Shown here piece after piece: positions 36,196 to 45,367 of a stretch of DNA of 53,683 bases. Within the stretch, counting starts at the first letter, position 1; every line of letters starts with the position of its first letter. Position numbers and translations under genes: made by a program. The notes below the pieces were generated by a model that was not told the DNA's origin, searched no databases, and worked only from the letters and a program-made list of their open reading frames with translations. Source of the stretch: Candidatus Fimousia stercorigallinarum (GTDB taxonomy: Bacteria; Bacillota; Clostridia; Lachnospirales; Lachnospiraceae); contig DVKZ01000083.1 of assembly GCA_018715775.1 (NCBI GenBank), positions 1-53,683 on the forward strand, read 5' to 3'.

Positions 36196-36903
36196 TCATT
36201 CCTTATTTTCTCCTGCATCATCCGGCTCTCTGGCTATGATCAGAGAGTAGTAACCGGCGTCATCGGGAATGTGTTCCGCACCATAACAGACTTTTTCGCC
36301 TTCCATCCCGCAGTTTTCTACCATAATGATCTCCCGACCGCTCTCTCTTAAGATTTCTTTTACCTGTTTGATCTTTTTTCCGGACTTCATTAAAATATAG
36401 TTTCCGGAAGCCGGAAACCCTTCCTGAAGGCAGTGACTCGCCGGGATAATATGGATTTGTTCATTCCAGGCTGCCAGAGGTGTATTGGTACGTGCCGCCG
36501 CCGCACAAAACGAAGGTATACCGCTGACCAATTCTGTTCGATAGCCTCGTTCTATCATTTTTTTCTGTATATATACATATGTAGAATAAACCGTTGGATC
36601 TCCCAGTGTCAAAAATACAACATTCTTTCCCATCTTTAATACAGCTTCTATCCGGTCAGCAGCTGCCTCATGACTCAGATCCATTTTCGCACGATCCATG
36701 ACCATCGGCATATCAATCGCCAGTAAACATTTCTTTTCCAATTCCGGAACTGCCTGCACCGCGATCCGATAAGCCATCGTCTCCTTTGCAGTTTTTCCCG
36801 GAACTGCGACCACCTCATTCTCCTGTATCAGACGAACTGCCTTTAATGTCATTAATTCCGGATCTCCCGGACCGACCCCGATCCCATATAGAATACCAGA
36901 CAT
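36196..36903 (-). CDS. cobI: Precorrin-2/cobalt-factor II C20-methyltransferase
   Basis: A 235-residue SAM-dependent tetrapyrrole methylase of the CobI/CbiL group. Motifs are GILYGIGVGPGDPELMTLKA at the N-terminus, the LGDPTVYSTY substrate loop (about 98-107) and VSGIPSFCAAAARTNTPL (about 130-147). The start is one of two adjacent ATGs after AAGGAG. It is the only corrin-pathway gene in the window and has no cobalamin riboswitch nearby. It follows deoC, so other cobalamin genes must lie elsewhere if the pathway is complete. Confidence 0.88.
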   Translation of the reverse strand: MSGILYGIGVGPGDPELMTLKAVRLIQENEVVAVPGKTAKETMAYRIAVQAVPELEKKCLLAIDMPMVMDRAKMDLSHEAAADRIEAVLKMGKNVVFLTLGDPTVYSTYVYIQKKMIERGYRTELVSGIPSFCAAAARTNTPLAAWNEQIHIIPASHCLQEGFPASGNYILMKSGKKIKQVKEILRESGREIIMVENCGMEGEKVCYGAEHIPDDAGYYSLIIAREPDDAGENKE

Positions 36904-36959
36904 CATTATCTCCTTTTCTTGTTCCATAATTATCGCACAACACAGATCAGCCTTCCGCC

Positions 36960-37655
36960 TTAAACAGATGCATGTGCTTCATCCCATCCTTTCAGGATTG
37001 CATAGGATGAACTCGTCCCAATACGCGTTGCTCCGGCATCGATCATTGCGGCACATGCTTCCCATGACCGAATTCCACCGGCTGCTTTTACCTGAACTTC
37101 CGGTCCAACCATCTCTTTCATCAATTTTACATCTTCTGCTGTTGCTCCGCCTGTTCCAAAACCGGTACTCGTCTTAATAAAATCCGGCTTTACTTTCTTC
37201 GCGATTTCCGCTGCTGCCTTGATCTCTTCCTTTGTCAGATAACAATTTTCAAAAATAACTTTAATGATCTTATGATGCTTACGGCAGACTTCTACCATCT
37301 GTCTCATCTCTTCCTCAATATAATCCAGATCTCCCATCTTTAATCTGCCGACATTTAATACATAATCAATCTCATCCGCTCCATCACCGATGGCATTTTC
37401 CATTTCCGAAACCTTTGATGCAATGCTCATCTGGCCTAATGGAAATGCAATTGCCGCACCCACATGGATATCCGTATTTTTTAAGAATTCCTTACACCAC
37501 ACGACCGCAGAGGAATTGATCGCTACCATTGCGGTATGAAGTTCTTTTGCCTCCTCACATAATTTTTGAAAATCGTCTTTTGTTGCAAACGCTTTTAAAT
37601 TGGTATGATCAAATATTCCTGCAAGTTGTTCTCTTGTAATCGTCTTACTGTTCAT
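36960..37655 (-). CDS. deoC: Deoxyribose-phosphate aldolase
   Basis: A 231-residue class I aldolase that splits 2-deoxyribose 5-phosphate into glyceraldehyde 3-phosphate and acetaldehyde. The Schiff-base Lys is in [14 protein letters not shown] (about 152-165). The second Lys and phosphate site are in [23 protein letters not shown] holds the other conserved Asp. The start is the ATG eight bases after GGAGG; a Met five codons earlier overlaps that site. Confidence 0.95.
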   Translation of the reverse strand: MNSKTITREQLAGIFDHTNLKAFATKDDFQKLCEEAKELHTAMVAINSSAVVWCKEFLKNTDIHVGAAIAFPLGQMSIASKVSEMENAIGDGADEIDYVLNVGRLKMGDLDYIEEEMRQMVEVCRKHHKIIKVIFENCYLTKEEIKAAAEIAKKVKPDFIKTSTGFGTGGATAEDVKLMKEMVGPEVQVKAAGGIRSWEACAAMIDAGATRIGTSSSYAILKGWDEAHASV

Positions 37656-37683
37656 CTTATTTTCCTCCATTTACTGTATCTGA

Positions 37684-38553
37684 TCAGATCATGCTGAATC
37701 GCTTCAGGCAATTGTGGATCGCTTCCTTCGTATCCGTAAATACCATACCGGCATTTTTCGCCTTTGTATTATCCAGACGTAATTCCCGATAATGATTTTC
37801 ATTAAATTTGGAATTATCCGCAACGAGCAGTTCCTGAATCCGTTCCTGTGGAATTCCGATCTCTTCCATAATAAAACGGACAATCTCATACCGACCGTTG
37901 TTATTCGTGGAACCCATGTTATAAGTATCATATGGAAGATCCAGTAACTTCACTAAATTTTTGCACAGTTCATCTACGTCTGTCATACCTCGGAATTCAT
38001 ATTCCGATGCTTTCACAACCTGATTATGAAGAACTGCTTTCAATGTGTCCATTAAAATGTTCGATCCGCCGGCACAATCTTTTTCCGGAAGCCCAAACAT
38101 CCACGTAAAACGGACAATCCAATATTCGTCCAGAATATCCGGCAATTTCTGCTCTACTTCCCATTTATTCTGTCCATAAACCGTATCCGGAACCGGCGTA
38201 CTTTCCTCCGTATATGGCCCCGGCTCTTTGGAACCATTAAACAGCTGCTCCGTCGAAGCAAACACCATCTTTGCCCCAACCCGTTGACAGGCTTCTGCCA
38301 TATAAAGTGCTCCCGATACATTTACCGCATAGGCTTTATCCGGATGTTCCATACAAAACTGCTGATTGGGAATTCCCGCAAAATGAAAGACATAATCCGG
38401 TTTTTCCTGATCCATATAAGCATCTACCGCATCCTTATCTGTTACATCCAGGTCTTTTGAGCCTAATGCCTTAATATCAAAATCATGCTTATACATCTGA
38501 TAAAATCTCGTTCCGATAAACCCGCTTCCGCCTGTGATCACAATTTTTTTCAT
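37684..38553 (-). CDS. NAD(P)-dependent sugar epimerase/reductase (RmlD-like SDR)
   Basis: A 289-residue extended short-chain dehydrogenase. The cofactor loop is TGGSGFIG (7-14) and the catalytic pair is in VYGQNKWEVE (Tyr and Lys, about 144-150), with FASTEQLFNG supplying the Ser/Thr. Similarity to dTDP-4-dehydrorhamnose reductase (RmlD) is general only. No other nucleotide-sugar genes are adjacent, so the substrate is unknown. It precedes deoC by about 28 bases in the same direction. Confidence 0.75.
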   Translation of the reverse strand: MKKIVITGGSGFIGTRFYQMYKHDFDIKALGSKDLDVTDKDAVDAYMDQEKPDYVFHFAGIPNQQFCMEHPDKAYAVNVSGALYMAEACQRVGAKMVFASTEQLFNGSKEPGPYTEESTPVPDTVYGQNKWEVEQKLPDILDEYWIVRFTWMFGLPEKDCAGGSNILMDTLKAVLHNQVVKASEYEFRGMTDVDELCKNLVKLLDLPYDTYNMGSTNNNGRYEIVRFIMEEIGIPQERIQELLVADNSKFNENHYRELRLDNTKAKNAGMVFTDTKEAIHNCLKRFSMI

Positions 38554-38732
38554 CTATCTTCTCCTCCTGCTTATAATCTTAAACTATACCTTCAGCATAT
38601 CGTATACCTTCTAAAATAGCAATGAAAAATCTGCGGATTTTTTCTAAAATCCAATAGTCCGCCATCCTGTTTCATGATAAAATATAAAATACCTACATGG
38701 AATTTATGAAGAAAAGACAGAGGATACATGCT

Positions 38733-40091
38733 ATGGATATACTACTTACCTGCATCCGGTTACTGGTTCTGGATATTGGGTTTTTATGTTTCGAACTACC
38801 TTTTATGGATTATATAATGATTCGCCGGAGAAGCATACTTCCGGTTATCCTTTTCATGTCGATCCTCCTTACATTTAAACACATTGTTTTCTATTATCTG
38901 TTTCCGCTTTATTTTCCTGAGGAAGCCTCTAATCCTTTGTTATCCTCGTGTTTTTTCCTTTTTAGTCTGATCACTGCAATCGCGGTCTTCCGGTACACCT
39001 ATCAGGCAACTGTACTGAAAATCGCAATTCTGAATCTTTTAATAGAGATCAACTGCAGCCTAAACATGGTCGTAATGCTTACGCTCGTGAATCAACTGGG
39101 AGGACGCGAAAATACGATATATATTGCTCCATTTTTACCTGTCGACTTGTTATATATCCCTATGATGACCGGGCTCATGCTGTTGGAAACCCGTTTACTG
39201 AAGCCAATCCGGAATTTTATCTGCACCTTTGATTTTCCGAACAGATTTCCTCTCTGGCTGATGATACTGCTTGCCGCTGCAATAACACTCCCTAATGCCA
39301 TAGATGGATTTTCTGACATCAGCATCGCGCATATCTGGGGCGTGTTCCCCGCCGTAGTGATTTCCGCCATGCTTCTGCTCCTGTTGTTCTGGTTCGCCAT
39401 TGCCTATAACCGCCAGACCGTTCAGACCCGGCAGTATATCGATGCACAGAAGCGTCTGATGCATCTTCATTACCGTTCTGTCCGGCGGCAGATCCTACGA
39501 ATGAATCAGGATCAGTCTGAGATCAATGCACAGATGAAACAGATTCTGACTTTAATCCGTCAGGATCAGAACGGACATCTGGTCCGGAAAGAACAGCTTC
39601 GCACATATATCGATACATTGCAGAAAAAACTAGAGGATATTCAGTGTTTTTTCTACTGCAATGACCATCTGGTGGATGCCGTATTATATTATGGAGAAAC
39701 AGCCTGCCGTCAGAAGGGAATCGATATTTCCCTCTCTTTTGCCCAATATGACCGGAAAGATATACCAGAACAGACGATAGCAGAGATACTTTACCAGATT
39801 TTCAACTTTTTTATCGGCGACGCAGACAAATGCAAAACACCTGCTTCCGTGCTGTTTATCCAGTCCGCTTCGGTCAGAAATTATTTTCTGCTGGAGTTAT
39901 CCATTACGTCTGAAAAACCAAAAAGAACATTGCGAAAGAAACTATATTCTTTGACTTCCGCTCTGATCCGGCCTTATCACGGCGAATGGAAAGAAATGGA
40001 TTCCAAATTAATACTATTTTTACAGCATCCGCATACTGATAACGACCGCACTGAACATAAAGGAGAACAAGATGAGAATAGGAATTTGTGA
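38733..40091 (+). CDS. Degenerate AgrC-like sensor (pseudokinase)
   Basis: A 452-residue membrane protein with six or so transmembrane segments (to about residue 225), a coiled-coil region and a GHKL-like C-terminal part. The phosphoacceptor motif of the family (RHDxxNH) is replaced by RMNQDQSEIN, with no His. The N-box appears as YQIFNFFIGDAD, and no Gly-rich ATP-lid motifs are seen. It cannot be an ordinary kinase. The ATG after GAGGAT is preferred to two upstream Mets. Its last codons overlap the response-regulator gene by 20 bases. Confidence 0.75.
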   Translation: MDILLTCIRLLVLDIGFLCFELPFMDYIMIRRRSILPVILFMSILLTFKHIVFYYLFPLYFPEEASNPLLSSCFFLFSLITAIAVFRYTYQATVLKIAILNLLIEINCSLNMVVMLTLVNQLGGRENTIYIAPFLPVDLLYIPMMTGLMLLETRLLKPIRNFICTFDFPNRFPLWLMILLAAAITLPNAIDGFSDISIAHIWGVFPAVVISAMLLLLLFWFAIAYNRQTVQTRQYIDAQKRLMHLHYRSVRRQILRMNQDQSEINAQMKQILTLIRQDQNGHLVRKEQLRTYIDTLQKKLEDIQCFFYCNDHLVDAVLYYGETACRQKGIDISLSFAQYDRKDIPEQTIAEILYQIFNFFIGDADKCKTPASVLFIQSASVRNYFLLELSITSEKPKRTLRKKLYSLTSALIRPYHGEWKEMDSKLILFLQHPHTDNDRTEHKGEQDENRNL

Positions 40092-40794
40092 CGATAATGT
40101 ATCATGGTATCAAAATGCAAAAAAAATAATATATGATCATCTGGAAAAACTGAACATTGACTCTGAATTTCATTATTTTTCCAACAGGGGAGAGCTGGAA
40201 AATTATGACGGCAATCCTCTGGATGTCCTGTTCATGGACATTGTATTGGAACCAAAAAAGAAAAGACAAACCGGCATCGATATCATTTCCTCTATCAATC
40301 AGAAGTGGAAAGGATGCCAGATTGTCTACCTAACAAATTATATTACTTATGCAACCGATGTTTACCATACCGATCATGTCTTTTTTGTTCTGAAAAATCA
40401 ATTCGAACAACGAATCGGCGAGGTCTTTCACAAAATTTTACACGAACTTTCACAAAACAGAGATCACCTGGTATTTTCTGTCACTGGCAGCAAAGAAATT
40501 TCCCTCGTACCGGCTGATATTTTTTATTTTGAAAGAAGCCTGAGGATCACCAGTATCGTTACCGTATATGGTACCTATGACACGCGTGTGAAACTTTCCG
40601 ATCTTATGGAAATCCTCCCGGCCGCTGACTTTGTTCGCTGCCATAACAGTTATATCGTTTATCTCCCCGCTGTACGGGAAATGTACGCTAATGAATTCAT
40701 TTTGACAAATGGCACCAAAATCAACATCAGCAGAAAGTACCGTCAGTCGACCAAAGATGCCTTTATGCGTTGGGCACTGTCACAGATCTCATAG
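40072..40794 (+). CDS. LytTR-family response regulator
   Basis: A 240-residue AgrA/LytR-type regulator. The receiver domain has the acidic pair in ICDDN, phosphoacceptor Asp in DVLFMDIVL (about 55) and Lys in FFVLKNQ. The LytTR DNA-binding domain (about 130-235) shows ADFVRCHNSYIVYL, the core of this fold. It sits between the degenerate sensor and the intact kinase and overlaps the former. Confidence 0.9.
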   Translation: MRIGICDDNVSWYQNAKKIIYDHLEKLNIDSEFHYFSNRGELENYDGNPLDVLFMDIVLEPKKKRQTGIDIISSINQKWKGCQIVYLTNYITYATDVYHTDHVFFVLKNQFEQRIGEVFHKILHELSQNRDHLVFSVTGSKEISLVPADIFYFERSLRITSIVTVYGTYDTRVKLSDLMEILPAADFVRCHNSYIVYLPAVREMYANEFILTNGTKINISRKYRQSTKDAFMRWALSQIS

Positions 40795-40811
40795 GAGGCA
40801 GCAGCATTATC

Positions 40812-41558
40812 ATGTTTATATGGTTTATTTCATTGATCATCTGGATCTTTGGTTTTCTGATCATCTCACGGATCATAAAAATACAGAAGATGAAACTGGA
40901 AAATCAGCTTATGCAGTCTTATATGGCGTCTATGGAGATTTTCTATGACGGCATTCAGAACCAGATTGAAGCGACGAGGCGCTACCGGCATGATCTTGCC
41001 AATCACATCCAGACTCTGGAAGCCTGTCTCGTCCTTTACTCCGATACGGAAGAGATGCGGGAATATATGGACAACCTGAAAGACCGCTACCACACCCTGA
41101 AAAATCAGGAATTTCTGCGCGATGAACTCGTTAATTCCATCCTCCTGATCAAACAGGAGCAGTGTCAGGAAAAAGGAATCCCTCTGTCTGTCGATGTCGA
41201 AGATACCTTCTATTCCGGACTCAGAGAAGTCGATACGGTCGCACTGCTGCACAATCTTCTGGATAATGCCATCGAAGCACAGGATCGCCTTTCCCCAGAG
41301 GAAACACCCGGTATCTGGTTTTCCATGAAAACAGATGATGACCGCATCCGCATCTATTTGAAAAACTGTATTTCAAAAGGAACTCCTTTTTCCTTTAAAA
41401 CAAAAAAATCACAGAAAGACCAGCACGGAATCGGCACAAAGATCATTCAAACTCTTGTGGAAAAATACAACGGAACAATCGCATTTTCCATCGATGAAAC
41501 TAACGGAACCTTTGAAGAGACCATTATGCTATGCAGAAAGGAATCTATAAGCCGATGA
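40812..41558 (+). CDS. AgrC-like histidine kinase
   Basis: A 248-residue kinase with one N-terminal transmembrane helix (about 3-24), too few to form a peptide-sensing domain of its own. The phosphoacceptor motif RYRHDLANHIQTLE, the N-box LLHNLLDNAIEAQ and the G-box HGIGTKII are intact. AGGAGG lies 13 bases before the ATG; an upstream TTG within the regulator gene is an alternative start. It presumably phosphorylates the LytTR regulator, perhaps with the six-helix pseudokinase as the sensing partner. Confidence 0.85.
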   Translation: MFIWFISLIIWIFGFLIISRIIKIQKMKLENQLMQSYMASMEIFYDGIQNQIEATRRYRHDLANHIQTLEACLVLYSDTEEMREYMDNLKDRYHTLKNQEFLRDELVNSILLIKQEQCQEKGIPLSVDVEDTFYSGLREVDTVALLHNLLDNAIEAQDRLSPEETPGIWFSMKTDDDRIRIYLKNCISKGTPFSFKTKKSQKDQHGIGTKIIQTLVEKYNGTIAFSIDETNGTFEETIMLCRKESISR

Positions 41559-41602
41559 TCACCCTGATCAATCATATGGAATGTCCTTCTTTCAAAACAA
41601 AA

Positions 41603-41639
41603 AAATAGCGCCCCTACCCGGTAAAGTAGAGCGCTATTT
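41603..41639 (-). terminator. Terminator of rpsF-ssb-rpsR (works from both sides)
   Basis: AAATAGCGC pairs with GCGCTATTT across a 19-base loop. The T-run lies on the minus strand, just past rpsR. It also stands 45 bases after the kinase gene. Confidence 0.8.
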
Positions 41640-41648
41640 CTAATTACT

Positions 41649-41912
41649 TTATTCAGCTACGTATGGCATCATGCTTAAGTGTCTAGCTCTCTTGATCGCT
41701 ACTGTTAAAGCTCTCTGATGTTTCGCACAGTTTCCTGTGATTCTTCTAGGTAAGATTTTACCTCTTTCCGATACGTATCTTCTTAATTTGTTAACGTCTT
41801 TGTAATCGATTACTGCATTCTGATCTACACAGAATACACAGACTTTTCTTCTTCTTCTTCCGCCACGTCTTCTCATAGGAGCGCCGTCGCGTTCGCCTCT
41901 ATTATAAGCCAT
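41649..41912 (-). CDS. rpsR: 30S ribosomal protein S18
   Basis: An 87-residue small-subunit protein that pairs with S6. The core [25 protein letters not shown] is seen with [19 protein letters not shown] at the end. The N-terminus is Arg-rich. It carries the Cys at residues about 25 and 28 (KVCVFC), typical of zinc-type S18 only in part. Last gene of the rpsF-ssb-rpsR operon. Confidence 0.96.
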   Translation of the reverse strand: MAYNRGERDGAPMRRRGGRRRRKVCVFCVDQNAVIDYKDVNKLRRYVSERGKILPRRITGNCAKHQRALTVAIKRARHLSMMPYVAE

Positions 41913-41931
41913 TGATATTACCTCCTAAATC

Positions 41932-42402
41932 TTAACTGAATGGTAACTCTTCTTCAATCCCGTCCGGAATACTCATAAATCCATCACCTGCTGCTGCACT
42001 TGGTGCAGGTCTTCCTGCCGGTGCGGAATCAAATCCTCCAAAGCCAGCATTTGGCTGAGAAGCCTGATATTCGTTCTGAGCAGATTTACTTTCACAGAAA
42101 TCCTGCTCTTCTACAACAACATCCGTTGTATAAACTCTGTTTCCATCACGGTTTACATAGCTACCTGTCTGAATTCTTCCTGAAATGACGATCTTGGTGC
42201 CCTGCTTAAAATATTTTTCTGCAAATTCACCCTGTCTTCCAAATGCAACGCAGTTGATAAAATCTGCATCCGGCTGACCATCTCTACGAAATCGTCTATT
42301 CACTGCCAATGTGTATCTGGCAACCGCCGTCGGGGTATCGCCCTGAGAGTATCTTACATCCGGATCTCTTGTTAAGCGTCCCATTAATACGACTTTATTC
42401 AT
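41932..42402 (-). CDS. ssb: Single-stranded DNA-binding protein
   Basis: A 156-residue tetrameric OB-fold protein (residues 1-105: MNKVVLMGRLTRDPDVRYS, DFINCVAFGRQGEFAEKYF). A Pro/Ala/Gly-rich linker follows. The conserved acidic tip is EELPFS, which binds partner proteins. Confidence 0.96.
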   Translation of the reverse strand: MNKVVLMGRLTRDPDVRYSQGDTPTAVARYTLAVNRRFRRDGQPDADFINCVAFGRQGEFAEKYFKQGTKIVISGRIQTGSYVNRDGNRVYTTDVVVEEQDFCESKSAQNEYQASQPNAGFGGFDSAPAGRPAPSAAAGDGFMSIPDGIEEELPFS

Positions 42403-42421
42403 TCTGGATTCCTCCTATTCG

Positions 42422-42709
42422 TTATGCATCTTGTTTCACGCATAAGAATCTCAACACTGGTTCTGCAATACGAAGTCTCTGTTCGATTTCAGCAGGAACG
42501 TCTGTTGATGCTTCGAATTGGATGAAGTAGTAATATCCTTCTTTCATCTTCTGAATTTCGTAAGCTAATTTTTTCTTACCCCATTCATCAACGTTAGTAA
42601 TAGTAGCGTTATAACCTTCGATCATAGCTTTGATCTTGTCGATTACTTCTGTTCTAGCGTCATCTTCGATCTTTGCATTCACAACTAATGCTAATTCATA
42701 TTTACTCAT
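42422..42709 (-). CDS. rpsF: 30S ribosomal protein S6
   Basis: A 95-residue protein, MSKYELALVVNAK to the C-terminal AEPVLRFLCVKQ. The start is the ATG after AAGGAGGTG; 36 more codons upstream are in frame but belong to the leader. First gene of the operon. Confidence 0.96.
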   Translation of the reverse strand: MSKYELALVVNAKIEDDARTEVIDKIKAMIEGYNATITNVDEWGKKKLAYEIQKMKEGYYYFIQFEASTDVPAEIEQRLRIAEPVLRFLCVKQDA

Positions 42710-42788
42710 TGTTGCTTGCACCTCCTTCTGGTCTTCCGGCCCTTTTCTACGGAAAAGAGCAAGGATTAGTATATTATCACAATTTGGT
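42710..42788 (-). promoter_or_regulatory. rpsF leader with hairpin, candidate S6:S18 binding site
   Basis: GCTCTTTTC and GAAAAGGGC form a nine-pair stem (one U-G) with a CGTA loop just upstream of the ribosome binding site. Many Firmicute rpsF leaders bind the S6:S18 complex for feedback control; the conserved details were not verified here. Confidence 0.35.
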
Positions 42789-42817
42789 ATTCTACCATAG
42801 GCTTCCACAAAAATCAA
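42789..42817 (-). promoter_or_regulatory. Promoter of rpsF-ssb-rpsR
   Basis: TTGATT, 17-bp spacer, TAGAAT on the minus strand, about 80 bases before the rpsF ATG. Confidence 0.65.
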
Positions 42818-42835
42818 GCGTTCTTTTTGAAAAAA

Positions 42836-43021
42836 TCATTCTGCTTTTTGGATCATCCCGCGAAAATTTTTTTCTACCATTTTTCTCGTTACCATAACCT
42901 GTCTGCCGCATCCGGCACACTCCAAACGAAAGTCAATTCCTGTTCTTAATATCTTCCATTCATTCGTTCCACATGGATGGGGCTTTTTCATTTTAATGAC
43001 ATCTCCGATATGTAAATCCAT
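42836..43021 (-). CDS. DUF951 family protein
   Basis: A 61-residue protein of a small conserved Firmicute family. MDLHIGDVIKMKKPHPCG begins it and LECAGCGRQVMVTRKMVEK follows, with three Cys (CG and CAGC) that could bind zinc. The family is often encoded next to rpsF, as here. ATG is chosen over the preceding GTG, because it is seven bases from GGAGG. Confidence 0.85.
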   Translation of the reverse strand: MDLHIGDVIKMKKPHPCGTNEWKILRTGIDFRLECAGCGRQVMVTRKMVEKNFRGMIQKAE

Positions 43022-43085
43022 CACCCGGCCTCCTTCTTGAATTAAGAACTATTTTATCATATTATTCTCAGATTGCCAGAAAAAC

Positions 43086-43637
43086 TTACAATTCTCTGAT
43101 AACATCCGCCTGTTCCGCCACTTCTTTGGAATGCGTTACGATAATAATGCATTTTCCTTCCTGCGCGAGTTGTTGAAAAATATCCATGATCTCATTTTCT
43201 GTTTCCTGATCGAGATTGCCGGTCGGTTCATCGGCAAGAATGATTTCCGGCTCATAGGACAATGCTCTTGCGATTGCCACACGCTGCTGCTGTCCCCCGG
43301 AAAGCTTCAGGATTCTCCGTTTTGCCTCATCTTCACTTAAACCTACCTTATGAAGCAGTTCCATCGCCTTTTCTTTTTTATCCGTATAATGCACTCCCGA
43401 TACATCCATTGACAGCATAACATTTTCTTGTGCTGTCAGGTGGGCAAGCAGATTAAAACTCTGGAAAATGATCCCTACATACTTGCTTCTATACTCATAG
43501 CGGTCCAGCTTGCTCACATCTTTATCTCTATAATAGACCGTTCCTTCCGTCGGATTAGTCAGACCGGAAAGGATGGATAACAAGGTCGTTTTACCGGCGC
43601 CGGACCGTCCTACAACCGCATAAATAATTGCACGCAA
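43086..43637 (-). pseudogene. MacB/LolD-type ABC ATPase missing both ends
   Basis: Walker A (GRSGAGKTTLLS), signature (LSGGQQQR) and Walker B (IILADEP) are intact, but the first 30-40 residues, including the A-loop region, are missing. The C-terminus stops soon after ADVIREL, shorter than usual. The 5' edge overlaps the remains of the permease, in which IYAVVG joins the permease segment directly. The protein is probably not functional. Confidence 0.75.
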
Positions 43638-44462
43638 ACGTTTCTTTTCTTCATTCCGATGGCCGTTAATACCCCGATTTCATATTTTCTTTCACGAATA
43701 TTAAAAATATTGATCACCATTAATACGATTGCCCCGATGATCAGGACAACAATAAAGAAATACAAAGCAAAATTACTCAGATTTTCCAATGGAATCAGGC
43801 TCTGTGCATAACTGTTTACGTCCTGTGATGTGACAGTATACGAATCATCCAGACCCATTTCCTTTACATCATCTTGAAACTGCTCATACTTTTCCTGATC
43901 GGCAAAAACATACGTTCCGTTTGTCTGAGAAAATACAGAATCCATATCATCGACCGCTGCTTTTAACGTTTCCGCACTATCGGAAGGATTTTCTAATGTA
44001 ATGATATCGCCGACTGCAATGGAATTGTAGGAAGCCAATTCATCACTGATAATACATACATTTTCCTTCGTTCCTTCCTCAAACAGATGTGCTGACTTCT
44101 TCAATATTAGTTCCATTTAAAGAAGCGGTCAGCGTGTAATAGAAGTTCTTTACCGCACTGGATTTTGCATACTCTTCCAGTTCTTCCGCGGATAATTCAT
44201 TCATTTCTCCCATCTTTTCTTTCATCTGGGATCGGTCACTTCCATCTTCCTCCATCGACTGGATCATCGATTGACGGTCCACCGTAATCTGTCCGGTAAT
44301 CTCCACATCATCCAGTCCAGATGTTTTCGCTTCTTCTGCCGCCTGCCGGATGGACAGGGAGATGCAAGTTGATACCGAAATGACAAATACGATCAATCCA
44401 ATTAAAATATTCCTCCCTTTTGAACGGGTCACATTTTTCCATGCATTTTTTAATAAATACAT
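43610..44462 (-). pseudogene. FtsX-like ABC permease, internally deleted
   Basis: A first frame (44079-44462) gives the N-terminus: one transmembrane helix (about 19-40) and part of the external domain to NGTNIEEVSTS. A second frame (43610-44116) gives the end of the external domain (FEEGTKENVCIISDELASYN), one helix (FFIVVLIIGAIVLMVINIF) and RERKYEIGVLTAIGMKKR. The middle of the external domain and the last two helices are missing, with a frame change at each junction. Confidence 0.8.
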
Positions 44463-44521
44463 ATGCCCTCCTTATAAGTTTTTTCTTTTTTCTTTTAGGA
44501 TATTGGAAAAATGTGTTTATT

Positions 44522-45292
44522 TTATGATTTATTTTTTATCAAATTGTGATTTTGGGAAATTTCCTTCATATATCGCACAGCTCGATCCATACTGGTAAAA
44601 ATCCCTTCTTTTCGCCCGCAATTAACTTTCCATTCATTTTCAATCACAGCTCCCGGAAATAAAAAACGATACGAATTTCTCATCACAACTTTTTCATTCC
44701 ATACGAGAAGATTCGCCTCGTCATCCATACACAGATAAACCCCTGGATTTAATTCAACATTTGACGCTGCGATCCAGCCTTCGCTCTCTTCGGATTCTTT
44801 CAGACGTGCATCGATCATGTATTCAAAATTAATGTATTCTGCTTCTGTGATGAGACGCTTTTCCTTAATCTCATGAATGGAAACCTTTTCATATACTTCC
44901 AGCAAAGAGGCCAGCCCCCTTGTCATTTCCACCGGATGGAACACCGGATGTTTGGGCATATGTGCCGTTGGTTTCGGAGCCAGCCAGTAATAAAACGAAG
45001 GCAGGCGCCTGCACTGACAGTCTATCTGATACCGCATACAGATGTAAGGATAACGGATACTGTACGTCCATGTTTTTAAATCCGTGATCCGCTCAAAAAA
45101 ATCGATTTCCAGCGCCCTCTGATCCACCGTTTCTTCTTCTGCAACAATAACGTCCAGCCCTTTTCTTTTACAAAAAAGGGCAGTAAAAAGTCCTGCCAGA
45201 TTCGCTCCGAGGATCAGAATCTGACAGGATTTGTCTTTTTTCAAAAGATTTGGCTGTAATTCTCCCATTCCCTCTTCCCAAATCGAAATCAT
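44522..45292 (-). CDS. Rossmann-like protein of unknown function (FAD/NAD-binding type)
   Basis: A 256-residue protein. A beta-alpha-beta segment QILILGANLAGLFTALFCKR (about residues 23-42) ending in DVIVAEEE resembles the FAD-binding start of flavin oxidoreductases, but the Gly pattern is GxxxAG, not GxGxxG. The rest is rich in Tyr/Trp and shows no second cofactor motif. The start is the ATG after GAGGAGG. It follows yedF by about 75 bases and may belong to the selenium cluster. It may also be a decaying oxidoreductase. Confidence 0.55.
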   Translation of the reverse strand: MISIWEEGMGELQPNLLKKDKSCQILILGANLAGLFTALFCKRKGLDVIVAEEETVDQRALEIDFFERITDLKTWTYSIRYPYICMRYQIDCQCRRLPSFYYWLAPKPTAHMPKHPVFHPVEMTRGLASLLEVYEKVSIHEIKEKRLITEAEYINFEYMIDARLKESEESEGWIAASNVELNPGVYLCMDDEANLLVWNEKVVMRNSYRFLFPGAVIENEWKVNCGRKEGIFTSMDRAVRYMKEISQNHNLIKNKS

Positions 45293-45367
45293 AGTTATTT
45301 CCTCCTCACGATAACTCATGCCTTTTCTTTTTAGTATTGGAAATTTCTATGATTTTATACATTGGTT

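Noticed and set aside
36904..36959. Cobalamin riboswitch before cobI
   Set aside because: Only about 56 bases separate cobI from deoC and no B12-box is visible.
38697..41640. Complete agr quorum-sensing locus
   Set aside because: Regulator and kinase are present but no AgrB-type processing enzyme or convincing AgrD precursor is found nearby.
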